From the NCBI GenBank assembly GCA_002395135.1, contig DGWC01000103.1, positions 3,379 to 67,378 on the forward strand: a DNA stretch of 64,000 bases. Direction: 5' to 3'. The position numbers were made by a program, and so were the translations under genes. This stretch comes from Prevotella sp. UBA4268 (lineage in GTDB: Bacteria > Bacteroidota > Bacteroidia > Bacteroidales > Bacteroidaceae). How positions within the stretch are numbered: the first letter of the stretch is position 1; each line of letters starts with the position of its first letter. The notes below the pieces were generated by a model. It had not been told where the DNA came from. It saw only the letters and a list, made by a program, of their open reading frames with translations, and did not search any database. This document shows, in pieces, positions 8,430 through 17,273 of this stretch.

Positions 8430-9347
8430 TCAGTGTCTGGACGATGGCGGTTTAGGAATCTCCTCTGGCTGAGATGCCTCATCCGGATGAGAATCGGGTG
8501 GTGGCGGAGGCAAACGCCTGGCGGAATCAGCCGGCTGAGTCACCTTTGTGCTGTCACTGGGCAGCGTTGGCGTTTCCTTTTTCTTCTCATGGAACCGCAG
8601 CATTTGGATGTTGTTGATAATCATCACCTTCAACGTGGTGGCTGTGGCATTGGCATCTCTCGACAAGAAGAAGAAACCTCTGATCTCGCGAATGCCCCTT
8701 TGTTGTGCGTCAGTCACCTCCAGCGTGTATCGGTTTGCTGAAGACATGTGCATCATACGTGTGCCCACGCTATCGTTTTTGAACCTCACGGCAAGCATGG
8801 CAACACCGTCGCGCATGCCGTCCTGATAGAGGAACTGGGCGTTAAACTTAAGTATGATTCTGTCTCCTTGATGGAATGAGGTGTCGGGAGTGATAACAAA
8901 CGAATGATAATTGTATGGTTCGCTAGGGATGAGCACCATGTTCGACTCACCGCGCCATATGCTCGCCGTATCGCCGACTACCAGTTCTGAGTCACCTTCA
9001 TCATAAACATCGGCACCAACCGCCCTTGCCTCGTTGTTCATCCTGTCTTCCACGCGCTTTGCAATTTCATGCAGGCGCTCAGTGTGGCGCATATAGTAGA
9101 CCATCGAGGAGTCGAACTCTTCCTCGGTGACACCATATTTCTTGAGCACAGCGAGACGATAGAGCCTGTCGTTATAGTTCCGCTCCGACGAATTGACACC
9201 CAAGGCCATGCCTCCGGCCAGATGATAGTCATAAAGAATTGCCTCCAGTTCGTCCGGCTGGATATACTGGGAAGGCACGGAGGGCTTGCACGATGCCACG
9301 ACCACCGCAAAGAAGACGATGAAAAGGATGCTATTTGAGATTTTCAT
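8430..9347 (-). CDS. DUF4296 lipoprotein
   Basis: A 305-residue exported lipoprotein. It starts at the ATG at 9347 (MKISNS), followed by a hydrophobic signal and a lipobox-like VVASC with the lipidated Cys at about residue 20. The conserved part, with QPDELEAILYDYHLAGGMAL and YYMRHTERL, matches the Bacteroidota DUF4296 family. The C-terminal 50 residues are Pro-, Ser- and charge-rich and probably disordered. Its first 17 bases overlap the end of lspA in another frame. Placement directly after the lipoprotein signal peptidase gene fits its own need for that enzyme, but no biochemical function is known. An upstream in-frame start at 9482 lies deep inside lspA and was rejected. Confidence 0.8.
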   Translation of the reverse strand: MKISNSILFIVFFAVVVASCKPSVPSQYIQPDELEAILYDYHLAGGMALGVNSSERNYNDRLYRLAVLKKYGVTEEEFDSSMVYYMRHTERLHEIAKRVEDRMNNEARAVGADVYDEGDSELVVGDTASIWRGESNMVLIPSEPYNYHSFVITPDTSFHQGDRIILKFNAQFLYQDGMRDGVAMLAVRFKNDSVGTRMMHMSSANRYTLEVTDAQQRGIREIRGFFFLSRDANATATTLKVMIINNIQMLRFHEKKKETPTLPSDSTKVTQPADSARRLPPPPPDSHPDEASQPEEIPKPPSSRH

Positions 9348-9987
9348 CTGACGTTTCGTTCTGGCGACTGTCTTTTTTGAATGAGATGGCCGATAGTTCC
9401 TTGCGGAAGAAAAGCAGCAACAGGGCAACGCCCGTGGTGATGCTGGCATCGGCGAAGTTGAACACCGGGCTGAAGAACACATACGGCTGGCCGCCCCAAA
9501 TAGGCAACCAATCGGGGAGCGTGGTTTCTATCAGCGGGAAATAGAACATATCCACCACCTTTCCCATGAGGAACGGTGCATAGCCTTGGCCGAAAGGAAC
9601 CACGTAGGAGACATAGAAAGGCGACGAGGCACTGAACATCAGCCCATAGAACATGGAATCGAGAATGTTGCCGGCGGCTCCCGCCAACACCATTGCCACA
9701 CATACGATATAGCCTGTGCGCGCTCCTTTCTTGACTTCCAGCCAGATGTAATACCCCAAAGCACCCACGGCAACGATGCGAAACAGGCTGAGCACCAGTT
9801 TGTTGACAAACGTCATGCCATAGGCCATCCCGTTGTTCTCGATGAAATTGATATAGAACCAACTCGTTATCTGAATGCTGTCGTGCAGGCACATGTGTGT
9901 CTTGACCGAGATTTTGATAATCTGATCAATAACCAGGATGCAGACAATGATGATGATGGCGAGGTGGCCGTTGTTGAATTTCTTCAT
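9331..9987 (-). CDS. lspA: Lipoprotein signal peptidase (signal peptidase II)
   Basis: A 218-residue inner-membrane aspartyl protease that removes signal peptides from prolipoproteins. Four hydrophobic segments are visible, and both catalytic Asp are in their family contexts: Asp110 in AGNILD and Asp180 in FNFADASI. It is longer than the E. coli enzyme (about 165 residues) because of a periplasmic insert between the active-site helices, common in Bacteroidota. Its start codon shares one base with the stop codon of the upstream DksA/TraR gene (TGATG), indicating translational coupling. Confidence 0.95.
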   Translation of the reverse strand: MKKFNNGHLAIIIIVCILVIDQIIKISVKTHMCLHDSIQITSWFYINFIENNGMAYGMTFVNKLVLSLFRIVAVGALGYYIWLEVKKGARTGYIVCVAMVLAGAAGNILDSMFYGLMFSASSPFYVSYVVPFGQGYAPFLMGKVVDMFYFPLIETTLPDWLPIWGGQPYVFFSPVFNFADASITTGVALLLLFFRKELSAISFKKDSRQNETSDENLK

Positions 9988-10367
9988 CAGTGCTTTCTTC
10001 CCTCCTTGCTTTGCACGCTGAGCGTTGCATGAGGCACGATGCGCAGACGCTCTTTCGGGATGAGTTCACCGGTCATTCGGTCGATGCCATAAGTCTTGTT
10101 CTGAACGCGAACCAGTGCTGCTTCGAGTCCTTTGATGAACTTCTGCATGCGAGCAGCCTGCTGCATGAGTTCTTCTTTCGACTGTGTGGCGCTTCCTTCT
10201 TCAAGAATCTTATATGTGGGTGATGTGTCATCTACATCATTGCCATCCTCATTCATTAACTGGCGCATCATCTGATTGTAGTCTTGACGCGCTGTTGCCA
10301 GTTTCTCATTGATGATACCCTTGAACTCTTCAAGTTCCTCATCACTATAACGTACTTTCTCTGCCAT
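9987..10367 (-). CDS. DksA/TraR-family regulator lacking zinc-finger cysteines
   Basis: A 126-residue protein with an N-terminal coiled coil (about residues 5-100, rich in Glu, Lys and Gln) and a C-terminal globular tail with YGIDRMTGELIPKERL, which matches the DksA/TraR core where a Cys4 zinc finger normally sits. The whole protein contains no cysteine. DksA-like proteins enter the RNA polymerase secondary channel and modulate initiation, often with ppGpp; this cysteine-free form is common in Bacteroidota but its role is less defined. It lies between ileS and lspA, an arrangement widespread in the phylum. Confidence 0.85.
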   Translation of the reverse strand: MAEKVRYSDEELEEFKGIINEKLATARQDYNQMMRQLMNEDGNDVDDTSPTYKILEEGSATQSKEELMQQAARMQKFIKGLEAALVRVQNKTYGIDRMTGELIPKERLRIVPHATLSVQSKEGRKH

Positions 10368-10423
10368 AGTAATAATAGTAGTGTATAGTTTGGTTGTTAA
10401 TAATATTCCTGTTCACTTTCCTG

Positions 10424-13400
10424 TCAGTTCTTACTGATGGAGATGTTGAGCGTGAATTCGTCGAAAGCCACTTCTTCGCCGCTGTTTTCTGCAATGTTAA
10501 TCTCCTCGGCCAGCACTTGCGACTTGATATAGTCGGCATAAGCAGCAATGGCAGCATCCGTCTGCTCTTCGGGAGAGACCACCACGCAGATATGGTCGGT
10601 GATATCGAAGCCATGATCCTTACGCATGTTCTGAATGCGGTTGATGAGTTCGCGCGCCATTCCCTCTTTTCTGAGTTCGTCGGTGAGTTCTATTTCGAGC
10701 GCAACAGTAAGGTTTCCTTCGTTAGAAACGAGCCATCCGGGGATATCCTCGCTGACAATCTCCACGTCAGATGCCTCTACCACAGCCTCGGAGCCTTCAA
10801 CAAGGAGCGTAATGGCACCTTTTGCCTCCAGTTCTGATATTTCTTCCTGCGACAATGCTGCCATCTGGGCGGCAATACCTTTCATCAGTTTACCGAATTT
10901 CTTACCCATTACACGGAAGTTGCACCTTACTTTCTTCACCAGGATGCCTGCACCTTCAACGAACTTCAGTTCTTTGACGTTCACCTCGCTCATAATCAGG
11001 TCTTTCACTGCCTCGATATGGGCTTTCTGAGTGTCGTCGACAGCCGGAATCATGATGCTCTGCAGCGGCTGGCGCACCTTGATGTTCACCTTTCGGCGCA
11101 GGGCGAGCACCATGGAAGTAATCTTCTGTGCCATGTCCATGCGTGCTTCCAGGTCGCGGTCGATAACGGATTCGTCGGCCTCGGGGAAGCGGTCGAGATG
11201 CACACTATCCAGTTCTCCGCCCAGATCGTGATACAACTGATCGGCATAGAATGGTGAGAACGGAGCCAGCAACTTGGCTACCGTCATCAGACAAGTATAC
11301 AATGTCTGGTATGCACTGAGTTTGTCGCTGCTCATTTCCTTGCCCCAGAAACGCTTGCGGTTCAATCTTACATACCAGTTGCTCAGGTCATCGTTGACAA
11401 AAGTATCGATCAAACGGCCGGCCTTGGTCGGTTCGAAGTCGGCCAGCGATGCATCTACGCCCTTGATGAGAGTGTTCACCTTGGAGAGAATCCATCGGTC
11501 AATCTCGGGCATATCGGCAACGGCCACCTTCTTTCCGGCTGGATCGAAACCGTCTACATTGGCATAGAGAGCAAGGAAACTATAGGTATTATAAAGTGTA
11601 CCGAAGAACTTGCGGCGCACTTCATCCACTCCTGCGGGGTCATACTTAAGGTTATCCCACGGCTGGGTATTGGTAAGCATGTAGAAACGTACGGCATCAG
11701 CACCGTTTCTCTTGATTTCCGAGAACGGATTCACCACATTTCCCAAGTGCTTAGACATCTTTATGCCCTTTGCATCGAGCACCAAACCGGTGGAGATAAC
11801 GTTCTTGAACGCCACGCTGTCGAAAATCATGGTGGCGATGGCATGCAATGTGAAGAACCAGCCACGTGTCTGGTCAACACCTTCGTTGATAAAGTCGGCG
11901 GGATAAGCCAGTGCCTTGTCGATGGCATCCTTGTTTTCGAAAGGATAATGCACCTGTGCGTAAGGCATAGAACCCGAATCGAACCAAACATCGATGAGGT
12001 CGCTTTCGCGGTGAAGCGGTTTTCCGCTCTCGCCCACCAGCACGATGTCGTCCACATAAGGACGGTGCATGTCTATCTTGTCATAGTTCTCCTGTGAGTA
12101 GTCGCCAGGAACGAATCCCTTTTCCTTCAGCGGATTAACGGCCATAACACCTGCCTCTACAGCCTTTTCTATCTCGTTGTAGAGTTCTTCCAGTGAACCG
12201 ATGCAGATTTCTTCGCGGGTATCTTTGTTGCGCCAGATGGGAAGCGGCGTTCCCCAGAAGCGAGAACGCGAAAGGTTCCAGTCGTTCAAGTTCTCAAGCC
12301 AGTTGCCAAAACGTCCCGTACCAGTGCTTTCCGGCTTCCAGTTAATGGTCTTGTTCAGTTCCACCATGCGCTCTTTGCAGGCAGTAGAACGGATAAACCA
12401 CGAGTCGAGCGGATAGTAAAGCACGGGCTTGTCGGTACGCCAGCAGTGGGGATAGTTATGGATGTGCTTGCCGATTTTATAGGCGCAGCCCTCTTGTTTC
12501 ATCTCCATGCAGATCACGATGTTAAGGTCTTCATCCTTTGATGCAGCCTTTTCATCGTAGCCGTTCACATTGTATTTCGGATCATACGCATTCTTCACAT
12601 AGTTGCCAGCATGATGGCCATAGGCCTCTTTGTTTACGCAGGCGGCGATAAACTCATCAGAGAGTTCATCCACAACGTAATACTTACCCTGCAAATCCAC
12701 CATCGGGCGCGTCTCTCCGGCCTTGTTAATCAGGAAGAGCGACGGTATGCCAGCATCTTTGGCCACCTTTGCGTCGTCGGCACCGAAGGTAGGAGCAATG
12801 TGCACGATACCTGTACCGTCCTCAGTGGTTACATAGTCGCCGGGAATCACGCGGAATGCCACGTCTTCCATCTCTACAAACGTTTCGTTGCCGGTGCGGA
12901 AGAGTTTGTCGGCATGTGCCTCAGCATATTCGCGGACGAATTTTGCCGACATGTCGTCCACCTTCTCGCAGGGCTTCACCCACGGCATCAACTGCGAATA
13001 GCGCATGCCCACCAGGTCGGAACCCTTATAGGTGGCCACGATGCGGTAAGGAATCACCTTGTCACCCGGCTTGTATTCGTCCATCGAAGCGAATTCGCCC
13101 TCTGGCTTCAGATAGGCATCCAGTCGCGTTCCAGCCATGATGGCGCTGATTTTCTCACCGCTATAGGGGTTGAAAGTCTGCACGCAGACATAGTCAATCT
13201 TCGGTCCCACGCACAAGGCAGTATTCGAAGGCAGTGTCCAGGGCGTGGTGGTCCATGCCAGGAACACAGGTGTGCCCCACTCTTTCATCTCGGGCCGCGG
13301 ATCCATGATGCGGAACTGTGCCGTGACAGTAGTGTCTTTCACGTCACGATAGCAGCCGGGCTGGTTCAGTTCGTGACTCGAAAGTCCCGTTCCGGCAGCA

Positions 13401-13969
13401 GGCGAATACGGCTGAATGGTATATCCCTTGTAGAGCAGACCTTTGTTATAGAACTGCTTCAAGAGCCACCACAGTGTTTCAATATACTTATTGTCGTAAG
13501 TGATATAGGGATGGTCAAGGTCTACGAAATAGCCCATTTTCTCCGTCAGGTCGCGCCATTCCTGCGTGAACATCATCACATTGTGGCGGCAAGCGGCGTT
13601 ATAGTCCTCAATGGAGATATATCTGGGCGATGCGGGATTGTCGATATCAGCCTTGGTAATGCCTTTTTCCTTCTCCACACCCAGTTCCACGGGCAGTCCG
13701 TGTGTGTCCCAGCCGGCCTTACGGTGCACCTGGAAGCCCTTCATTGTCTTATAACGGTTGAAAGTATCCTTGAGTGCACGCCCGAGAACATGGTGAATGC
13801 CGGGATGACCGTTAGCAGAAGGAGGACCTTCGAAGAAAACAAACTGTGGATTACCGTCACGCTCAGTAATGGAACGGTGGAAAATATCATTCTTTTCCCA
13901 CTCTTTCAGAATCTGATTGTTGACCTCTGTCAAGTCAAGACCATTATGTTCAGCAAACATCTTTGCCAT
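10424..13969 (-). CDS. ileS: Isoleucyl-tRNA synthetase
   Basis: A 1181-residue class I aminoacyl-tRNA synthetase that charges tRNA-Ile and edits misactivated valine. The HIGH signature appears as HPGIHH at residues 55-60 and the KMSKS signature as KMSKH near residue 736. The editing domain lies between them, and the C-terminal region has the anticodon-binding fold with QNMRKDHGFD. Length fits the long IleRS type of Bacteroidota. It heads the minus-strand operon with dksA/traR, lspA, DUF4296 and the 76-residue gene. A 472-codon open frame on the opposite strand inside it is a by-product of its codon use. Confidence 0.97.
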   Translation of the reverse strand: MAKMFAEHNGLDLTEVNNQILKEWEKNDIFHRSITERDGNPQFVFFEGPPSANGHPGIHHVLGRALKDTFNRYKTMKGFQVHRKAGWDTHGLPVELGVEKEKGITKADIDNPASPRYISIEDYNAACRHNVMMFTQEWRDLTEKMGYFVDLDHPYITYDNKYIETLWWLLKQFYNKGLLYKGYTIQPYSPAAGTGLSSHELNQPGCYRDVKDTTVTAQFRIMDPRPEMKEWGTPVFLAWTTTPWTLPSNTALCVGPKIDYVCVQTFNPYSGEKISAIMAGTRLDAYLKPEGEFASMDEYKPGDKVIPYRIVATYKGSDLVGMRYSQLMPWVKPCEKVDDMSAKFVREYAEAHADKLFRTGNETFVEMEDVAFRVIPGDYVTTEDGTGIVHIAPTFGADDAKVAKDAGIPSLFLINKAGETRPMVDLQGKYYVVDELSDEFIAACVNKEAYGHHAGNYVKNAYDPKYNVNGYDEKAASKDEDLNIVICMEMKQEGCAYKIGKHIHNYPHCWRTDKPVLYYPLDSWFIRSTACKERMVELNKTINWKPESTGTGRFGNWLENLNDWNLSRSRFWGTPLPIWRNKDTREEICIGSLEELYNEIEKAVEAGVMAVNPLKEKGFVPGDYSQENYDKIDMHRPYVDDIVLVGESGKPLHRESDLIDVWFDSGSMPYAQVHYPFENKDAIDKALAYPADFINEGVDQTRGWFFTLHAIATMIFDSVAFKNVISTGLVLDAKGIKMSKHLGNVVNPFSEIKRNGADAVRFYMLTNTQPWDNLKYDPAGVDEVRRKFFGTLYNTYSFLALYANVDGFDPAGKKVAVADMPEIDRWILSKVNTLIKGVDASLADFEPTKAGRLIDTFVNDDLSNWYVRLNRKRFWGKEMSSDKLSAYQTLYTCLMTVAKLLAPFSPFYADQLYHDLGGELDSVHLDRFPEADESVIDRDLEARMDMAQKITSMVLALRRKVNIKVRQPLQSIMIPAVDDTQKAHIEAVKDLIMSEVNVKELKFVEGAGILVKKVRCNFRVMGKKFGKLMKGIAAQMAALSQEEISELEAKGAITLLVEGSEAVVEASDVEIVSEDIPGWLVSNEGNLTVALEIELTDELRKEGMARELINRIQNMRKDHGFDITDHICVVVSPEEQTDAAIAAYADYIKSQVLAEEINIAENSGEEVAFDEFTLNISISKN

Positions 13970-14020
13970 AATACAATATTATTTTTCTTAAATTTTACAA
14001 CGTTGTTTCTATATAGGGCG

Positions 14021-14051
14021 CAAAGGTAATTAAAAAAATCCTTATAGCAAA
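14021..14051 (-). promoter_or_regulatory. Promoter of ileS operon
   Basis: Read on the minus strand, TTTG (14051-14048) and TACCTTTG (14028-14021) are separated by 19 bases. It is back-to-back with the ispE promoter, both using the same TACCTTTG box. Confidence 0.8.
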
Positions 14052-14078
14052 GAAGTTTTTAGATTTATTCAAGAAATA

Positions 14079-14110
14079 TTTGGGCAGAATGGAAAGAAGT
14101 ATTACCTTTG
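14079..14110 (+). promoter_or_regulatory. Promoter of ispE
   Basis: TTTG at 14079-14082 and TACCTTTG at 14103-14110 with a 20-base spacer. The leader to the ATG at 14133 is only about 15-18 bases. Confidence 0.8.
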
Positions 14111-14132
14111 CGCGCATAAAATAAAGTATGAC

Positions 14133-14975
14133 ATGAAGATACAACCTTGCGCGAAAATCAATCTGGGACTGAACATCGTGAACAAGCGGCAAGACGGCTA
14201 TCACGACCTTGAAACCGTGTTCTATCCTGTCAGAATCCACGACGAAATAGAAATTACGGAGACCGCCACCCCACACGGATGCTCGCAGGAAATGCCCACC
14301 GGATGCTCATTAGAAATAGAAGGACACGAGATAGAGGGCGATATGGAGAAAAACCTCGTGGTGAAAGCCTATCGGCTATTGGCCTCCGACCACCCGCTAC
14401 CGCCCGTCCACATACGCCTTGACAAACAAATTCCCATGCAGGCAGGCATGGGCGGCGGCTCGGCAGATTGCGCCTACACCATCCGATTGCTCAACGACAT
14501 GTTCGGCATTGGCATCTCTGTAAGCGAAATGGAGCGCTATGCCGCCCGATTGGGTGCCGACTGTGCCTTCTTCATCACCGCGAAACCGTCGTATGCAGAG
14601 GGTATCGGCGACGTGCTCACACCCATTGAACTCGACTTGAGCAACTATTTCATTGCCATTGTGAAACCGTCTTTGTCCATTTCCACTAAGGAGGCATTTG
14701 CCGGCATACGGGTAAAGCGACCGCAGATGTGCTGCAAAGACATTGTGAGGCTGCCCGTTGACCAATGGAAACCACTCCTGAAAAACGATTTCGAAGAGAG
14801 CATCATTCCGCAATACCCTGTCATTGCCGACCTGAAAAATGCACTCTACGACGAGGGTGCCCTCTATGCCGCGATGAGCGGAAGCGGAAGTGCCTTGTTT
14901 GGAATATTCAGCCAAAGACCAGAAATGGAAAATCCATTATTCACAGACTGTTATACCAATATCATTAAAGGATAA
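14133..14975 (+). CDS. ispE: 4-diphosphocytidyl-2-C-methyl-D-erythritol kinase
   Basis: A 280-residue GHMP kinase phosphorylating CDP-methylerythritol in the MEP isoprenoid pathway. The N-terminal CAKINLGLNIV (residues 6-16) includes the active-site Lys8. The glycine-rich ATP loop MQAGMGGGSAD is at 102-112 and LGADCAFF supplies the catalytic Asp near 145. Residues 47-60 contain an unusual doubled HGCS/TGCS segment in a surface region, probably a local duplication. Its promoter is divergent from that of ileS, and the Nudix gene follows 23 bases downstream. Confidence 0.95.
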   Translation: MKIQPCAKINLGLNIVNKRQDGYHDLETVFYPVRIHDEIEITETATPHGCSQEMPTGCSLEIEGHEIEGDMEKNLVVKAYRLLASDHPLPPVHIRLDKQIPMQAGMGGGSADCAYTIRLLNDMFGIGISVSEMERYAARLGADCAFFITAKPSYAEGIGDVLTPIELDLSNYFIAIVKPSLSISTKEAFAGIRVKRPQMCCKDIVRLPVDQWKPLLKNDFEESIIPQYPVIADLKNALYDEGALYAAMSGSGSALFGIFSQRPEMENPLFTDCYTNIIKG

Positions 14976-14998
14976 GAAGAATCCATAAAAAGACCGAT

Positions 14999-15511
14999 AT
15001 GGACAATCAAGAAGAACTGTTTCCCGTGGTTGACGAGCAAGGCAACGTGACAGGAAGTATATCAAGAGGCGAGGCACACAATGGATGCATGGTGCTTCAT
15101 CCTGTGGTTCACCTTCACGTGTTCAACACCAACGGCGACCTATACCTGCAGCACCGTCCCGTGTGGAAGGACATTCAGCCAGACAAATGGGACACCGCTT
15201 GTGGCGGACACGTAGATTTGAATGAAACCATTGAACAGGCCCTACGCAGAGAAGTAGCCGAAGAACTGGGCATTAACGACTATATTCCGCAGAGAATCGG
15301 CAAATATATCTTCGAAGGAAAACTGGAACGCGAACTGGTATATGTGCACAAGACCGTCTACGACGGCACCATCACCCCCAGCAAGGATGAATTGGCGGGT
15401 GGCCGTTTCTGGTCTAAGAGCGAAATCAGACAGAATATGGGAAAGAATGTGTTCACTCCCAATTTTGAAGACGAATACAAGCGGTTCTTCGGAGACTCAT
15501 CTGACTCTTGA
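14999..15511 (+). CDS. Nudix hydrolase
   Basis: A 170-residue Nudix protein. The full Nudix box spans residues 70-92: Gly70, Glu76, then Arg84-Glu85 and Glu88-Glu89 followed by LGI, matching Gx5Ex7REUxEExGU. Such enzymes hydrolyse nucleoside-diphosphate-linked compounds with Mg2+. The N-terminal part (VVDEQGNVTGSISRGEAH) and VHLHVFN resemble the subgroup related to isopentenyl-diphosphate isomerase, which is interesting beside ispE, but isomerase activity cannot be claimed. It is probably co-transcribed with ispE. Confidence 0.9.
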   Translation: MDNQEELFPVVDEQGNVTGSISRGEAHNGCMVLHPVVHLHVFNTNGDLYLQHRPVWKDIQPDKWDTACGGHVDLNETIEQALRREVAEELGINDYIPQRIGKYIFEGKLERELVYVHKTVYDGTITPSKDELAGGRFWSKSEIRQNMGKNVFTPNFEDEYKRFFGDSSDS

Positions 15512-15705
15512 CAGGATACATCAGATGATGCGCCAGTCAATAGTGGCACCGGATGCCCTACTCCAACGTGAGTGCGGTGTAAGGATTCGAAAAAACGCAA
15601 CAAAATCATGTTGCCGTTTTACTTCGAAATAGAAATTGGTTTTGGACAAAACGGGCGTTGAAAACGCAAAAACGTAAAGATTCGTTACCATAAAGCACAT
15701 TTCCA

Positions 15706-15815
15706 CTCGCAAAACCTATGCTTTTGCCCTTCAAAAACTATGGTTTTACTGCCCAAAAACTATGGTTTCGCACCTCAAAACCTATGCTTTTGAAACCCAA
15801 AAACATAGGTTTTAT
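15706..15815. repeat. 22-nt periodic A-tract/T-tract array, copy 1
   Basis: Five consecutive units of the form A4-5-(C)-CTATG-(G/C)-T3-4 have their pentamer centres at 15718, 15740, 15762, 15784 and 15806, exactly 22 bases apart. In the fifth unit the core is inverted (CATAG). The flanking linkers differ between units, so this is not a simple tandem duplication of one sequence. The 22-base period is close to two helical turns, placing A-tracts on one face of the DNA. Confidence 0.85.
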
Positions 15816-16149
15816 CAGCAAACATCTGATTTCCTCGTCCAACGGAGAAATATTTTCATTTCAATTGCCTATTAATCAACAAGTTGCAGAAAGCGCCTCA
15901 AAACACGCGTATTTATCGTCCCGTTAAATCGTCAGTGACCGGCATCGCCCGTATGAGAGCCTATAATTCGAAATTTCCATGACAAATCCATGCACAAGAA
16001 TCACTCGGTCCCGCGTTTTTTTCGTATATGATTAGCAGGCCCGTGAATGCCGAAATCATCGAAAAAGCAAATTCATTGCATCATTCTGATACCAGAATCA
16101 CGTGACTCCAAGACATGGATATCTCAAACCAACAAACAGACCATAAAAA

Positions 16150-16212
16150 GCACAAAAGCCGGTTTTTGCCTTGTGAAAGCATCGGTTATAGAGAGCGAAT
16201 CCATCGGTTTTG
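16150..16212. repeat. Weaker 22-23-nt periodic units, copy 1b
   Basis: The core CGGTT occurs at 16160, 16183 and 16205 (spacings 23 and 22), each preceded by an A-rich and followed by a T-rich stretch. It resembles the 15706-15815 array with a different core and more decay. Confidence 0.5.
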
Positions 16213-16326
16213 GAAACCAAAACATGACGAATAAAAGCATAAAAAAACTCGTCATCAACAAATCCCTCTTTTGTTTATCGATTTTCCAGGGGATGTTAAT
16301 GACGAGAAAAATATGAGTTTTACCGT

Positions 16327-16788
16327 TTATCTATGTGGCTGCGACTGATGGTTTCTTTGCCTTTGCGAATTCATACGTTCTGTGAATTTGCGGATGGACT
16401 GGCGGTGAAACTGGTCCTCAGCCTTAATAACATCATAGAGTTTGCTGGCAGAAATCACCTTGAGAAACTTCTGATGATACTGTTTCTGCAGTTTCTTTAT
16501 CTGGATATCCACATTGTCTTGTTTCTCAATGGCAGAGCGGCACTCGGCCTCGGTGGCAGGTTTTCTCCAACGAGCCCTGCCTGCCTGCTGAAACAGAGCA
16601 CGCTGCTTGGCCTGCAGTTCCTTGTAGATGGGGAAAAAATCGGCAGCCTCTTTCTGCGTAAGTTTTGCCTCACGCGTGATATGCTGCTCCAAAGCGGCCT
16701 GGAACCGCTGCGGATTAAACTTGTTCTGCTGGGCGCTGGCACCCAGCAGAACAAGACATAGCATAAATATAATAATGTGTCTCTTCAT
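16327..16788 (-). CDS. Small periplasmic Spy/CpxP-like protein
   Basis: A 153-residue exported protein. The ATG at 16788 gives MKRHIIIFMLCLVLLGASAQ, a standard signal peptide cut near residue 20. The mature part is highly charged and helical, with LTQKEAADFFPIYKELQAKQ and KVISASKLYDVIKAEDQFHR, the kind of four-helix arrangement seen in Spy/CpxP and the metal-sensor CnrR-type proteins. It begins two bases after the stop codon of the anti-sigma-like gene, so it belongs to the ECF sigma unit and may report on or buffer envelope stress. Assignment is by general resemblance, not by a diagnostic motif. A TTG two codons upstream is not needed as start. Confidence 0.65.
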   Translation of the reverse strand: MKRHIIIFMLCLVLLGASAQQNKFNPQRFQAALEQHITREAKLTQKEAADFFPIYKELQAKQRALFQQAGRARWRKPATEAECRSAIEKQDNVDIQIKKLQKQYHQKFLKVISASKLYDVIKAEDQFHRQSIRKFTERMNSQRQRNHQSQPHR

Positions 16789-16790
16789 TT

Positions 16791-17186
16791 TCAATACTCA
16801 TTTGACATGTAACTATAAAGGTCTTGGTTGTCGAGCATCACATAGTCGGCCATCTGGTCGAGTGCGTCGCCCGATGAGGAAGATACCAGTGTCTGCACCG
16901 GCACGCTGGCGTTTTGTTCGCCCGTATCGGGGTTATGGAATACCGCCACACCGAAAAGCAGGCCGACAACAGATGCGACAGCCAGATAAGGAACGAGTTT
17001 CCTGACGATTGCGTTTCTATGTGTTGTTGTAGCATTGTGCTGCTCTTCGATGGAGGTGTCCTCCACTTTTTCCATCATTTCTGCTGCAAATCGATCAAAG
17101 AACCCGTCAGGAACCCTGAAGTGGTTCTCATTTCCAATGGTTTGTTTCAGCAGTTCTTCTTCAGTCATATTGTCTTGTTTTTTCAT
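16791..17186 (-). CDS. Anti-sigma-factor-like membrane protein
   Basis: A 131-residue protein with a cytoplasmic N-terminal part (residues 1-65, with FRVPDGFFDRFAAEMMEKVE), one membrane segment at about 67-83 (VPYLAVASVVGLLFGVAVF) and a short periplasmic C-terminal tail. This topology and its position directly after an ECF sigma gene make it a probable anti-sigma factor, although no zinc-binding ZAS motif is present. In many Bacteroidota the FxVPxGYF-type N-terminal motif marks this class of small sigma partner. An 86-base gap separates it from the sigma gene, and it is followed two bases later by the Spy-like gene. Confidence 0.65.
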   Translation of the reverse strand: MKKQDNMTEEELLKQTIGNENHFRVPDGFFDRFAAEMMEKVEDTSIEEQHNATTTHRNAIVRKLVPYLAVASVVGLLFGVAVFHNPDTGEQNASVPVQTLVSSSSGDALDQMADYVMLDNQDLYSYMSNEY

Positions 17187-17273
17187 TTGACGTTTGATTT
17201 CATATAAAGTTTAAGTAGCATTTGCTTTTTTTTTACAGGAGTCAGCCAATCCTTCGACTGTCATCTCGCCTTG

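Larger units (their letters stand above)
15512..16326. other. Long intergenic region without a credible gene
   Basis: These 815 bases separate the convergent Nudix and Spy-like genes. Short open frames here lack any recognisable protein character. The region is AT-rich and built of alternating A-runs and T-runs. A clean 22-nt array lies at 15706-15815 and a weaker one at 16150-16212; similar A-core-T units are seen less regularly from about 15600. No tRNA, terminator with a clear T-run or transposase remnant was found. Confidence 0.7.

Noticed and set aside
12611-14029. 472-codon open frame on the plus strand opposite ileS
   Set aside because: It lies entirely antisense to the clearly conserved isoleucyl-tRNA synthetase and extends across the ileS promoter. 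Its product has no domain-like features and an odd His/Cys-rich composition typical of antisense frames.
15718-16316. Possible small genes (69 and 89 codons) in the 15.5-16.3 kb gap
   Set aside because: Their sequences are by-products of the 22-nt periodic A/T-rich units and have no recognisable protein pattern or conserved start.
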